The notes under the pieces: generated by a model | Seen by the model: the letters and a program-made list of their open reading frames with translations, nothing else | Database searches by the model: none | Told to the model about the DNA's origin: nothing | Assembly: GCF_900343085.1 (NCBI RefSeq) | Contig: NZ_OPYI01000006.1 | Span: 62,001 to 126,000, forward strand | Origin: Aedoeadaptatus coli | GTDB lineage: Bacteria; Bacillota; Clostridia; Tissierellales; Peptoniphilaceae | Direction of reading: 5' to 3' | Length of the DNA: 64,000 bases | Position numbers and translations under genes: made by a program | Shown here: positions 1-7,995 of the stretch, one piece after another | How positions within the stretch are numbered: position 1 is the stretch's first letter | Layout of the letters: each line of letters opens with the position of its first letter

Positions 1-260
1 TCAGCCGCTTCTTCGACGACAAGGGCCTCCGGCTTTTCTTCTTCAGCAGCTTCTTCGACGACGGGCGGTTCCTCTTCCACCGATTCTTCTTCCACCGCGG
101 CTTTCTCGATTTCTTCCGGGGCGGCTTCTACCGTCGCTTTTTCTTCCGCCGCATCCTCGTCCTCGGGCTTGTAACCCAGGGGATAGACCATGGGCGTCCC
201 GCAGGACGCGCAAAATTTGACGCCGGGCTCATTATTATTTCCGCAAAAACGACACTTCAT
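1..260 (-). CDS. Zinc-ribbon protein with acidic Glu/Ala-rich tail (3' end outside window)
   Basis: The reading frame starts with ATG at 260, preceded by GGAGGGAATGAA, and runs off the left edge, so the C-terminus is missing. The first 25 residues hold two CxxC pairs (CRFCGN and CASCGTP), the pattern of a small zinc ribbon. After a short linker the visible protein becomes almost pure Glu, Ala, Val and Pro, a low-complexity acidic tail. Proteins of this layout in Bacillota often carry membrane segments or further domains downstream, which cannot be seen here. Function unknown; only the zinc ribbon is supported. Confidence 0.7.
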   Translation of the reverse strand, partial: MKCRFCGNNNEPGVKFCASCGTPMVYPLGYKPEDEDAAEEKATVEAAPEEIEKAAVEEESVEEEPPVVEEAAEEEKPEALVVEEAA

Positions 261-350
261 TTCATTCCCTCCTTGACATAGTCCTTTGGATAGATCTATA
301 CCCGAGAGATGGCTATTTATTGCACGAATGCCGAATATTAGGAAATAAAT

Positions 351-1244
351 TTATTTCTTCGCCGGTATCTTCAGAAGTTTTTCCACGGGCAATTGGGCGA
401 TGAGAATGGCCGCAAACAAGAGCGCACAACCCAAGGCTTCCCGCCCCGTCAAAGATTCGTTTAAGAACAAAAAGCCCCCTAAGAGGGAAAATACCGATTC
501 CAAGCTTAGGATCAAGCTGGCCGTTGTCGGGTCCGTGTGGCGCTGACCCATGATCTGCAGGGTAAACCCCACGCCGCTTGAGAGAATCCCCAGGTACAAA
601 ATCGCCGGCAGGGCCTTGGTGTATTCACCGAAAAGGGAGGCCCCGGTGGGCAGGACGAAAATGAACGAAAAAATCGCCGCCGTGAAAAACTGGATGCAGC
701 TCATGGCCACGCCGTCTACATCCTCGGCAAAGTAGTCGATGACGAGAATGTGCACGGCAAAGACGATGGCGCAGAGAAAGACGAGAAAATCTCCGAGGCC
801 CATGGAAAAGCCCGCGCCCTTTTTTATGCTGATAAAATACAGGCCCACAGCGGCAATGGCCACGGCGAGCCAGGTCTTCTTTGAAATCGCGTGGCGAAGC
901 AAGATCCCGCCCATGGGCACGAGGACGATGTAAAGGGCCGTAATAAAGCCGGTCTTTCCGGCAGTGGTGTATTGAAGGCCGTATTGTTGCAGGGCCATGG
1001 CCACGCTCAGGCAGATGCCGCAGCAAATGCCCCCCTTTATCGTGGCCCCGAGATCCTTTCCCACGCCTCTCAGTTTCGGAACAAACAGGAGAATCACGAG
1101 GAGGAAAAGCCCCGCCGCCAGGGAACGGTGCATGTTTAATACAAAGGGATGGATGTGGTTCATGCCGGTTACCTGAACCACCACGCCCATGCCCCAAATG
1201 ATCGTGGTAAGGACTAAGAGGAAGATGGCTTGATTACGCTTCAT
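351..1244 (-). CDS. DMT-superfamily (EamA) transporter
   Basis: A 297-residue, very hydrophobic protein with about ten predicted membrane segments in two similar halves, the layout of two EamA domains in drug/metabolite transporters. The opening TTIIWGMGVVVQ and the Gly-rich helix starts are typical. The substrate cannot be read from the sequence; family members move amino acids, nucleotide-sugars, drugs or other small metabolites across the inner membrane. The ATG at 1244 sits behind GGGGAGAGG and overlaps the end of the upstream thioesterase gene by 11 nt, so the two are probably co-transcribed and translationally coupled. Confidence 0.85.
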   Translation of the reverse strand: MKRNQAIFLLVLTTIIWGMGVVVQVTGMNHIHPFVLNMHRSLAAGLFLLVILLFVPKLRGVGKDLGATIKGGICCGICLSVAMALQQYGLQYTTAGKTGFITALYIVLVPMGGILLRHAISKKTWLAVAIAAVGLYFISIKKGAGFSMGLGDFLVFLCAIVFAVHILVIDYFAEDVDGVAMSCIQFFTAAIFSFIFVLPTGASLFGEYTKALPAILYLGILSSGVGFTLQIMGQRHTDPTTASLILSLESVFSLLGGFLFLNESLTGREALGCALLFAAILIAQLPVEKLLKIPAKK

Positions 1245-1650
1245 CCTCTCCCCCCTTGTTCAGCACCACGCCGGTGGCGTGCATACTGAAAATCGCCTGG
1301 AAGCAGAGCTTGTCCTTTTGAAAAAAGTGCACTTCCACATTGTCGTTGACCTTGCCCCGCTTGTTGAAAAAGGCCTCGGCCACCACTTCCCCTTCATAGA
1401 GGGGGGCGTGGTAGAAGCAGGAGGCGCTTTGGGTGACGACGACGCCTTCCCGGTCGCAGAGAATGGCGCTGATTACATCGGCCATGCCGAAATGAATCAT
1501 GCCCTGGCAGGTGCCGGCGGAGTTTATGGCCCCCGGCCACACTTTCCATGTGCAGGTCATGCCCCCGTCCCGACGCTCGACGACCTTCAGTTCGGAATCG
1601 TCCATGAGGCGATGGTCCACGCTGTCTTGTAGGTATTCGTAGCGATCCAT
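1234..1650 (-). CDS. Hotdog-fold thioesterase (PaaI-like), copy 1
   Basis: A 138-residue protein of the size of a single hotdog domain. The centre (residues about 45-65, SAGTCQGMIHFGMADVISA) matches the hydrophobic helix and preceding loop of PaaI-type acyl-CoA thioesterases. The usual HGG before this helix appears as QGM, so the catalytic loop differs from the standard form and from the neighbouring copy. ATG at 1650 follows GGAGGAACT. It lies 9 nt downstream of the second hotdog gene and overlaps the DMT transporter gene, forming a three-gene unit. The acyl substrate is unknown. Confidence 0.7.
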   Translation of the reverse strand: MDRYEYLQDSVDHRLMDDSELKVVERRDGGMTCTWKVWPGAINSAGTCQGMIHFGMADVISAILCDREGVVVTQSASCFYHAPLYEGEVVAEAFFNKRGKVNDNVEVHFFQKDKLCFQAIFSMHATGVVLNKGGEDEA

Positions 1651-1659
1651 AGTTCCTCC

Positions 1660-2070
1660 TTACTCCATCTCGATTTGTTCCGCTTGCGGCATATAGGCCA
1701 TGTCGAACATGCCCTTGGCACAGAGCTTGCCGTTTTGGGTCACTTCCGCTTCCATGACCGAGGTGTATTTACCGACTTTTTTAAAGTCGGCGCGAATGTA
1801 GGCGTCCCCTAAGACCACGGAGCGGTAGTAGTAAAAGTTGACGCCTCGGGTAAGCAGGTGGTTGTTCCGCAGGCCCAGCGCCGCGCAAATGGCGTCGGTC
1901 ACGGAATACACCGCCCCGCCGTGGGCGATGTCCGCGGGATTCAGCACCGTTTCGTCCACATGCCAGCGGGCGTAAATCGTATCGTCCGTATGCTCCAAAA
2001 TCGTGAGATCAAAGAGGCTCGTAAAGCGCTGAAAAATTTCCCGCACTCTCTCTTGTCTCCATTCTTCCAT
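1660..2070 (-). CDS. Hotdog-fold thioesterase (PaaI-like), copy 2
   Basis: A 136-residue single hotdog domain. Residues about 45-65 read NPADIAHGGAVYSVTDAIC, the canonical PaaI-family signature with the HGG loop followed by the central helix carrying the acidic catalytic residue. Members hydrolyse acyl-CoA or aryl-CoA thioesters in the cytoplasm. Start ATG at 2070 follows AGGAGGTGCAGA. It is the first gene of a probable operon with the second hotdog protein and the DMT transporter, which suggests clearance and export of a small acid, but the substrate is not identifiable. Confidence 0.8.
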   Translation of the reverse strand: MEEWRQERVREIFQRFTSLFDLTILEHTDDTIYARWHVDETVLNPADIAHGGAVYSVTDAICAALGLRNNHLLTRGVNFYYYRSVVLGDAYIRADFKKVGKYTSVMEAEVTQNGKLCAKGMFDMAYMPQAEQIEME

Positions 2071-2080
2071 TCTGCACCTC

Positions 2081-3118
2081 CTATAAAAAACGCAGTTGCC
2101 TGCTGTAATTTTCTTCCAATGCGGACACGCTCAGCCCCAAGAGGCGAAGCTTCTCGCCGCCGTAAAGGGAATCGAAGAGGGCCTTGGCCTCCTTATACAG
2201 TGCCTCGGCCCCTTCCACCGGCTCGGGGAAGGTCTTGGACTTGGTGTGGGTGTCGAAATCCCGCGTCTTGATCTTCACGGTAATCGTGTAGCCCACAATG
2301 CCCTTTTTCTCCATGAGAAAGGCCGTTTGCCGCGCCGATTCCATAAGCCGCTCCTTAAAAAAAGCGCGGCTTCTGGTCTCGGGGAAGGTCTCTTCCGTGC
2401 CGATGGATTTTCGCTTCCTGCCGGGCTCCACGGGCCTCAGGTCCACGCCCCGCACCCGGTCGTAGAGCTCCGTGCCCATTTTGCCGAAGCTCTCCTTAAG
2501 AAAATCCCGCTCCAAAAGGAGCAGGTCCGCCCCGGTGTGAATCCCGAGCTCACGGAGCCGCGCCGCCGTCTTCTCGCCGATGCCGTGGATCTTTGAAATG
2601 GGAAGATCCTTAATGATTTCCCGCCCACGGGCTTCGTCGATCACCGTAAAGCCCGCGGGCTTGTCCATGTCCGAGGCGATTTTTGCGAGAAATTTATTGT
2701 AGCTCAGCCCGCAGCTCATGGAAAGGCCGAAGCGCCGCGCCACTTCCCTCTGCATGGTCTTCGCCAGTGCGGCAGGATCCTTGGCGCCGGTAATGTCCAA
2801 ATAGGCCTCGTCGATGGATACCTGCTCCATTTTGTAGCCGTAGTGCTCCAAATAGCCGAAGACCTTTCGGCTCACCTCGCCGTAGAGGCCCTTTCGCGTA
2901 GGCACCACGATGAGATTCGGGCACAGGCTTTTCGCCATAAACATGGGCATGGCCGAGTGCACGCCGTATTTTCTCGCCTCGTAGCTCGCCGTGGTCACGA
3001 TGCCCGAAGGATTTCTCCCGCCCACGGCCAGGGGCTTGTTTTTCAGGACGGGATTCAATAAAATCTCAACAGAGGCGAAAAACGCATCCATATCCACATG
3101 TAAAATGTCCATATGCAT
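2081..3118 (-). CDS. dinB: DNA polymerase IV (Y-family translesion polymerase)
   Basis: About 345 residues from the ATG at 3118. The N-terminus HVDMDAFFASVE and the palm motif EQVSIDEAYLDITG hold the acidic metal ligands of Y-family polymerases. A helix-hairpin-helix segment (ISKIHGIGEKTAARL) and a C-terminal little-finger domain follow. It copies past damaged bases at low fidelity. The frame stays open to 3187, but those extra residues are Pro/Ala-rich and unlike the family. No good Shine-Dalgarno precedes 3118; instead TGTTATAGT lies 9 nt upstream, which fits a nearly leaderless mRNA. An alternative ATG lies at 3112. Divergent from the HAD phosphatase gene. Confidence 0.93.
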   Translation of the reverse strand: MHMDILHVDMDAFFASVEILLNPVLKNKPLAVGGRNPSGIVTTASYEARKYGVHSAMPMFMAKSLCPNLIVVPTRKGLYGEVSRKVFGYLEHYGYKMEQVSIDEAYLDITGAKDPAALAKTMQREVARRFGLSMSCGLSYNKFLAKIASDMDKPAGFTVIDEARGREIIKDLPISKIHGIGEKTAARLRELGIHTGADLLLLERDFLKESFGKMGTELYDRVRGVDLRPVEPGRKRKSIGTEETFPETRSRAFFKERLMESARQTAFLMEKKGIVGYTITVKIKTRDFDTHTKSKTFPEPVEGAEALYKEAKALFDSLYGGEKLRLLGLSVSALEENYSRQLRFL

Positions 3119-3127
3119 CACCAATCT

Positions 3128-3136
3128 ACTATAACA
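3128..3136 (-). promoter_or_regulatory. Extended -10 promoter element for dinB
   Basis: On the minus strand this reads TGTTATAGT, a TGn-extended -10 box. It ends 9 nt before the ATG at 3118, so transcription should begin about two bases ahead of the start codon. No convincing -35 box is seen 17 nt further upstream. The same TGTTATAnT form with similar spacing occurs before the nuclease gene and mutY. Confidence 0.5.
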
Positions 3137-3178
3137 AAAAACCGCCGCCGGCGGAAGTGCGGCGGGTAAGGAGAATCC

Positions 3179-3826
3179 ATGAAACAAAAAATTGCCCTCT
3201 TCGATTTCGACCGCACGGTGATCTCGAAAGACTCCATTTTTATATTATACGACGTGACGGCGCGGAAAATCCCCGGATTTCGGAAGAATCTTTATAAATC
3301 CCTCGTCGCCGGAAGCCTCCTTCGCTCCCCAAAGACCGTAAAGAAAAATGTAAAGAACAGTTTTCTCTCCATGCTCAGCTACTACACGGAAGATGAAATC
3401 AAGGCCTTCGTCTACGACGACGTCATGGCCTATGCCTTTAAAGAAGCCGTGGACGAAATCTACGCCCTGAAAGCGGCGGGCTACTACTTGCTTCTCGTCT
3501 CCGCCTCCGTGGAGGACTACCTGAAGTACGTGGCCGACGTACTTCCCTTCGATCACATTATCGGCACGAAAACCGACGAGGATTTCGAAATGGTGGGAGA
3601 CAACAACAAGCACGCAAAGAAGGTGGACAATATCCTCGCCCATCTCACGGAAAAGAACATGAAAATCGACTACGAAAACAGCGTGGCCTACAGCGATTCC
3701 CTGGCCGCCGATCGCCCCATGATGGAGCTCGTGAAGACACGCTATTTAATCAACAACAAAACCGACGCCGAGGGCTATTTGCATCTGAACTGGCATGAAA
3801 AGGCTCAAGGCCCCTTCCGCGCCTGA
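3179..3826 (+). CDS. HAD-IB family phosphatase (SerB/PSP-like)
   Basis: A 215-residue haloacid-dehalogenase hydrolase. Motif I is ALFDFDRTVISKDS near the N-terminus, with the nucleophile Asp and the acid/base Asp two residues later. Motif II lies around LLVSASVEDYL (residues 105-115) and motif III/IV around VAYSDSLAADRPMM (about 170-183), where the Ser-Asp pair binds magnesium. Subclass IB members dephosphorylate phosphoserine, phosphocholine or related small phosphomonoesters; the substrate here is not determined. ATG at 3179 follows AAGGAGAATCC. It is transcribed away from dinB. Confidence 0.85.
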   Translation: MKQKIALFDFDRTVISKDSIFILYDVTARKIPGFRKNLYKSLVAGSLLRSPKTVKKNVKNSFLSMLSYYTEDEIKAFVYDDVMAYAFKEAVDEIYALKAAGYYLLLVSASVEDYLKYVADVLPFDHIIGTKTDEDFEMVGDNNKHAKKVDNILAHLTEKNMKIDYENSVAYSDSLAADRPMMELVKTRYLINNKTDAEGYLHLNWHEKAQGPFRA

Positions 3827-3936
3827 TCCGATTAAATTTTTTCTTCACCGGGTATCTATTTTCTAAGGTATTTTACAAATTGATGAATGCACCTTTACGT
3901 GCGCGGAATAGATCACAGATTAGGAAGGAATGAAGT

Positions 3937-4467
3937 ATGAGTCAAATCATTTTTTACGGCGTCGAAGGCGAGGCGCGGCGGGCCCACTTGTTTGAAGCCG
4001 CCGAGGCACAGGCCATCGACGTGCGGGAAGTCGAAAAGGAAGAAGTGGGCGAGCTTTTAGGCTATTTTGCGGGCCTTGAAGGCTACGAAAAGACCGGGGA
4101 TAAGGCAGAAGCCCCGGATGAGGAGCTCGTGGTTTTCGTGGATCTGCATTCCCACGATCTGCAGGAGATTCTCCTCGCCCTCAGGGAAATGGGCGAGATC
4201 TTCCCCCACAAGGCGGCCATGACCGAAACCAACAAAGACTGGTCCTTCGCCCGGCTCGTTACCCACATCCGCCGGGAAAATGCCGTCATTCAGGCTTGGT
4301 CGCAAATGATGGCCGTGGCCCAGGAAGTCATCGAAGCCCAGGAATCCGAGCCCACCCAAGCCAGGGATGAGGCCCTCACCTTTGCCAAAAACCTTCGCTT
4401 AAAGGGCGAAGACATCGAAGAGGACGACGTAAGAGAAGCCATTCGCCGCTTAAAAGAAAGTCTGTAA
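3937..4467 (+). CDS. DUF3783 domain-containing protein
   Basis: A 176-residue soluble protein. The region of residues 60-120 (FPHKAAMTETNKDWSFARLV) carries the conserved KAxxTxTNxxW pattern of DUF3783, a family of unknown function common in Clostridia. The rest is acidic and helical with no catalytic motif I can name. Start ATG at 3937 is preceded by AGGAAGGAATGAAGT. A 110-nt AT-rich gap separates it from the HAD gene and a strong hairpin terminator follows it. Confidence 0.75.
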   Translation: MSQIIFYGVEGEARRAHLFEAAEAQAIDVREVEKEEVGELLGYFAGLEGYEKTGDKAEAPDEELVVFVDLHSHDLQEILLALREMGEIFPHKAAMTETNKDWSFARLVTHIRRENAVIQAWSQMMAVAQEVIEAQESEPTQARDEALTFAKNLRLKGEDIEEDDVREAIRRLKESL

Positions 4468-4470
4468 AAG

Positions 4471-4510
4471 AAAAACGAGTCCCACGCAGCGACGCAGGGG
4501 CTCGTTTTTT
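4471..4510. terminator. Intrinsic terminator, probably bidirectional
   Basis: AAAAACGAG and CTCGTTTTT form a stem with further CCC/GGG pairing and end in a T run on both strands. It sits between the converging DUF3783 gene and the dlt-like operon, so it can serve both. Confidence 0.85.
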
Positions 4511-4520
4511 ATGCTTCTTT

Positions 4521-6296
4521 TTACGGATTGAGGGAGTGAAGATCCAAGCTGTCGGAAACATTCACCCGCTTTAATCGACGCAGGGTCTCGGGCAGGTACT
4601 TCACCGTGTAATTCTTTCCTTCCTCCGAGGTGACGCTCACCTTGTAGCCCGCCTCCGTAAGGAGCACTTCCGTCAAATCGTCGTGAATGCCCTGGGGATA
4701 AGCGAAGGCGTAGGGCGCGTGGTCGTTGAATTTCTCGTACACCGCCTTAAACCGTGCGTCGTCGGCCTTAAAAGCCGCCATAAAGTGTTCCTCATCTTCC
4801 CCTTTGAGCCTGCCCATGTTTTCCCTGAAGGCGCTGCCCTTCACCTTTTGTGTTTGGTGGAAGAAGTAGCTGTGGGAGCCGTACTCGAAGACATCGGAAG
4901 CGGCAATGGCCTCTTCGGGAGAAAAGTGGCGCTTCATAGGTTTGTCCGTACCGGGATAAGTGTCCATGCCCATGGTCTTTCCGATGGGAAAGATCGTGGC
5001 CACCTGATTGTATTTTTTAAGCAATGGATAGGCCAGCTTCAGATTGGAATCGTAGCCGTCGTCGAAGGTAATGAGGGCGAATTTTTCCGGCAGATCCCCT
5101 TTTCCCTCGACGAAATTCATCAGGTCCTTAAAGTGGACGGTTTGGATCCCCTCGTCCTTGAGGTACTGCAAAAATTCCTCGAAGCGGGCCGGAGAAATAG
5201 TGTAGAGGCCGTCGCCCTCATCCGCCAGGTGGTGGAAGGCGAAGATGTAGTAACTGCGCTCCAAGACCTCGGGGGCCTGGGCTGCGGCCTGCTCCACGCG
5301 GCCTTTTGCAATAAACTTTCCGTAATTTCCCTCGCCCTTGTAAATTTTATCCAGCATCATGGCGCCCATGGCGTTTCTGAAGTGGGATGGATCGTAGAAA
5401 AACCGGGGGTCCTTCTCCAGAGGCGTGTTCGTGAAATCCCAAAAATCCACGGTCTCGGCAAGCTTTTTGTAGTAGGTATTCACCTCTTCCTTGTCGTAGC
5501 GGGCATTTTGCCCGGCATACATAGGCGTCAAAATAAAGGTAATGGGAATGTGGTTTTCGTCGCACATGGCCTTGATCCTTCCGATGGCTGCTATGGCCTC
5601 GTCTTGCGAAGACAGGGGAATTTTATCCGCGGGAATGTCGAAATGCTGATTCTTCATGTACTCTTCCGAAGATCCCATGTACTCCACGTCCCGCACCCGC
5701 TTGTCGTAGCTGCCGTCTTCGTGAAAGACATCGAAATTTTTCGGAATGTAGCTGTCCTCTTTTTTCGCCGCGATTTTGTCCGCGCCGTAGCGGGGATTGG
5801 CGAAGAGGTAGTTTTTGTAAAAGGTGAATTTATTTTCCCCGCTCACATCCGGATGAAGGAGGTAGTTTAAGTCCCGATTGTTTTCGTGGTACTTCGTGGC
5901 CGAGGGAATGGCCAGAGGCATAATAATGGACTCCACGGGATAATTCTTCACCAAAAAGGCCACGGTCTTTTCCGTGTCGTAAAGGTCCGCGCCGTAGTGA
6001 AAGACATTGTAGTAGTCCTTTCCCGTGTAGGCCTTGAGCTTATCCAAGGGAATGGAGCTGGCCCCGGATGCGCCGACGATGAAATTTTTATACTGTTTTT
6101 CTTTTTGGTGGGTCTTTAAGTAGGTAATCTTCGCCGTGCGGGGATTTTGCGTGTAGTCGTAGCCGTACCAACGAAACAGAGGGTCGCCGAAGACATTAAA
6201 GGGATCGGTGAGCCCGTTAAAGGCGGCGATGGCCACAAAAATCCCCAGGGCGATGAGTAAAAACAGCCGATTAAATTGTTTCGTCTTCTTTTCCAT
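4521..6296 (-). CDS. SGNH (DltD-like) domain fused to NodB polysaccharide deacetylase
   Basis: A 591-residue protein with an N-terminal membrane anchor (residues about 10-28) and two extracytoplasmic domains. Residues about 70-330 look like the SGNH/DltD fold: block I at FIVGASGASS (residues 73-81) offers the serine and block V is YDPSHF near residue 300 with the Asp-His pair. Residues about 345-580 are a NodB deacetylase: ITFDDGYDSN, then GSHSYFFH with the His pair for the metal, then FAYPQG. DltD transfers an activated acyl group to a wall polymer; NodB domains remove N-acetyl groups from glycans. Last gene of the five-gene dlt-like operon, 7 nt after the MBOAT gene. Confidence 0.8.
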   Translation of the reverse strand: MEKKTKQFNRLFLLIALGIFVAIAAFNGLTDPFNVFGDPLFRWYGYDYTQNPRTAKITYLKTHQKEKQYKNFIVGASGASSIPLDKLKAYTGKDYYNVFHYGADLYDTEKTVAFLVKNYPVESIIMPLAIPSATKYHENNRDLNYLLHPDVSGENKFTFYKNYLFANPRYGADKIAAKKEDSYIPKNFDVFHEDGSYDKRVRDVEYMGSSEEYMKNQHFDIPADKIPLSSQDEAIAAIGRIKAMCDENHIPITFILTPMYAGQNARYDKEEVNTYYKKLAETVDFWDFTNTPLEKDPRFFYDPSHFRNAMGAMMLDKIYKGEGNYGKFIAKGRVEQAAAQAPEVLERSYYIFAFHHLADEGDGLYTISPARFEEFLQYLKDEGIQTVHFKDLMNFVEGKGDLPEKFALITFDDGYDSNLKLAYPLLKKYNQVATIFPIGKTMGMDTYPGTDKPMKRHFSPEEAIAASDVFEYGSHSYFFHQTQKVKGSAFRENMGRLKGEDEEHFMAAFKADDARFKAVYEKFNDHAPYAFAYPQGIHDDLTEVLLTEAGYKVSVTSEEGKNYTVKYLPETLRRLKRVNVSDSLDLHSLNP

Positions 6297-6303
6297 AGTT
6301 CAC

Positions 6304-7734
6304 CTAGTAATTTCTGTAAATAAATTCCACGGAGCGGTAGCCTTGGGCGTAGACGCCGAAGTAGAGAATCACCGCCATGGCGCCGAAGATAAGGGCCGCC
6401 TTCATCGGCATCTTGGCGGAAAGGATCCGCTCCGTCACATCCACGCCGCGCTCTTGAATCGACGAGATCACGGCCACGACGAGAAAAGCCAGACCGATGA
6501 CGGCAAAATCCTTCGGCTCCACACCGAAATCCCCGTGGCGGAAGCTGAAGTCCCGAAGGGTTTTTTTCAGCATGAAAATTGCCTGGGAAAAACTTCCGGA
6601 GCGGGTAAAGTAGCGGCCGATAAAGACCAAAAAGGAGGTGCGAATCACCTGAAAGGCCCGGTAGGGCGCCTTCTGATCGTCGATGGAGAGGGCTTTTTTC
6701 ACCGCGTTAAATCGCCGCTCGAAGAGAAGGGACAGAGAGATCAAAGTCCCGTTGTAGAGGCCGAAGGCGATGAAATTAAAGCCGCCGCCGTGCCAAATGC
6801 CGATGAGCAAGTAGACGATGTAGGTGGAAATGGTTAAAGTAAGCACCTTGCCGCCGTGGCGTCCCAAAATCCGGCGGGATTTTTTGTTAATGGTGCCGAA
6901 GGTCTTTGTCAGGGACAGGGGGAAGAACACGTAGTCCCGCATCCACGCCCCGAGGGTAATGTGCCAACGGCGCCAAAAGTCCGTAAGGGATGTGGCAAAA
7001 AAGGGTCGCTTAAAGTTTTCCGAAAGCTCCACGCCGAAGAGATAGGCCACGCCTCTTGCAATGTCGATGCCGCCGCTGAAGTCGCAGTAAATCTGAATGG
7101 AGTAGAAAATAATGGCGATAAACACGAAGCCGCCGCCGAAATCGTCGGGATGATCAAAAATCCCCGACACCACGAGAGCGGCGCGATTGGCGATGAGGAG
7201 CTTTTTAAAATAGCCGTAGAGCATGAGAAGAAGGCCTCGGCTAAAGGAGAGGCTATCCGCTTCCGCCCGATAAAGGTCCTCGGAAATGGCGTCGTAGCGG
7301 GAGATGGGCCCCTGCACGATTTGCGGAAAAAAGGACAGATACAGGGCGTATTTTAAGAGATTGTCCGCCGGCGGGTATTTATTCCGATACAGGTCGATAA
7401 TGTAGGATGTGGCCTGAAAGGTGTAGAAAGAAATCCCCAGGGGAATGGCGATTTTAAAGGCGGAAAGATCCGTAAACTTCACCAGGGACAGGAGGCCGAA
7501 ATTCACGACCAGGGTGGCGAATAAAAGGGCCTTGTTCTTGGTTTTGTAGAGGATTTTTCCCGCGAAGTAGGTAGTGAAAATGGCCGTAAACAGATAAAAA
7601 AACGCCCTGATGTCGTAGAGCGCGTAGTACATAAGGGAAGCGACCAGTAAGACTTGCCACTTGCAACCGACGACGCGATAGATGACGACGAAGAGGGCGA
7701 CAAATAAGAGAAAGGAAAGTTCGGTAAAGGCCAT
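6304..7734 (-). CDS. MBOAT-family O-acyltransferase (DltB/AlgI-like)
   Basis: A 476-residue polytopic membrane protein. The MBOAT signature is clear: FWRRWHITLGAWMRDYVFFP around residue 255, and the catalytic His in LIGIWHGGGFNF near residue 315. DltB-type members pass an acyl group from a thioester-charged carrier protein across the membrane to an extracytoplasmic acceptor. Its start ATG overlaps the carrier-protein stop codon (TAATG), and the SGNH-NodB gene follows after 7 nt, so carrier, channel/transferase and extracytoplasmic transferase are encoded in series as in dlt operons. Confidence 0.9.
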   Translation of the reverse strand: MAFTELSFLLFVALFVVIYRVVGCKWQVLLVASLMYYALYDIRAFFYLFTAIFTTYFAGKILYKTKNKALLFATLVVNFGLLSLVKFTDLSAFKIAIPLGISFYTFQATSYIIDLYRNKYPPADNLLKYALYLSFFPQIVQGPISRYDAISEDLYRAEADSLSFSRGLLLMLYGYFKKLLIANRAALVVSGIFDHPDDFGGGFVFIAIIFYSIQIYCDFSGGIDIARGVAYLFGVELSENFKRPFFATSLTDFWRRWHITLGAWMRDYVFFPLSLTKTFGTINKKSRRILGRHGGKVLTLTISTYIVYLLIGIWHGGGFNFIAFGLYNGTLISLSLLFERRFNAVKKALSIDDQKAPYRAFQVIRTSFLVFIGRYFTRSGSFSQAIFMLKKTLRDFSFRHGDFGVEPKDFAVIGLAFLVVAVISSIQERGVDVTERILSAKMPMKAALIFGAMAVILYFGVYAQGYRSVEFIYRNY

Positions 7735-7952
7735 TATAATTTGTCGATAAACTCGGCGATGGTATTGACAGACTCAAAATTTTCCGGCAAAAGTTCCGAC
7801 ACGTCGATGGTAATGTCGAAGGCATCTTGCAGCTCCAACACCAGGCTCACCATGTCGAAGGAATCCAAAATACCTTCTTCGATTAAATCCGTATCTTCTT
7901 TCACCACTTCGCCGGTGATGTTTTCGATGATTTCAATGATTGATTCTTTCAT
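7734..7952 (-). CDS. Acyl/aminoacyl carrier protein (DltC-like)
   Basis: A 72-residue acidic four-helix carrier protein. The phosphopantetheine site is Ser31 in the motif GILDSFDMV, matching the DSL/DSF signature. The sequence after it (LVLELQDAFDITID) is typical helix II. It would be loaded by the adenylating ligase encoded upstream and would deliver its acyl group to the MBOAT protein. ATG at 7952 follows GGAGGAGCT; the stop overlaps the MBOAT start. Whether the cargo is D-alanine is uncertain. Confidence 0.88.
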   Translation of the reverse strand: MKESIIEIIENITGEVVKEDTDLIEEGILDSFDMVSLVLELQDAFDITIDVSELLPENFESVNTIAEFIDKL

Positions 7953-7995
7953 AGCTCCTCCTTCGATTCTTTCCCATTATACAATTAGCCGCCGG

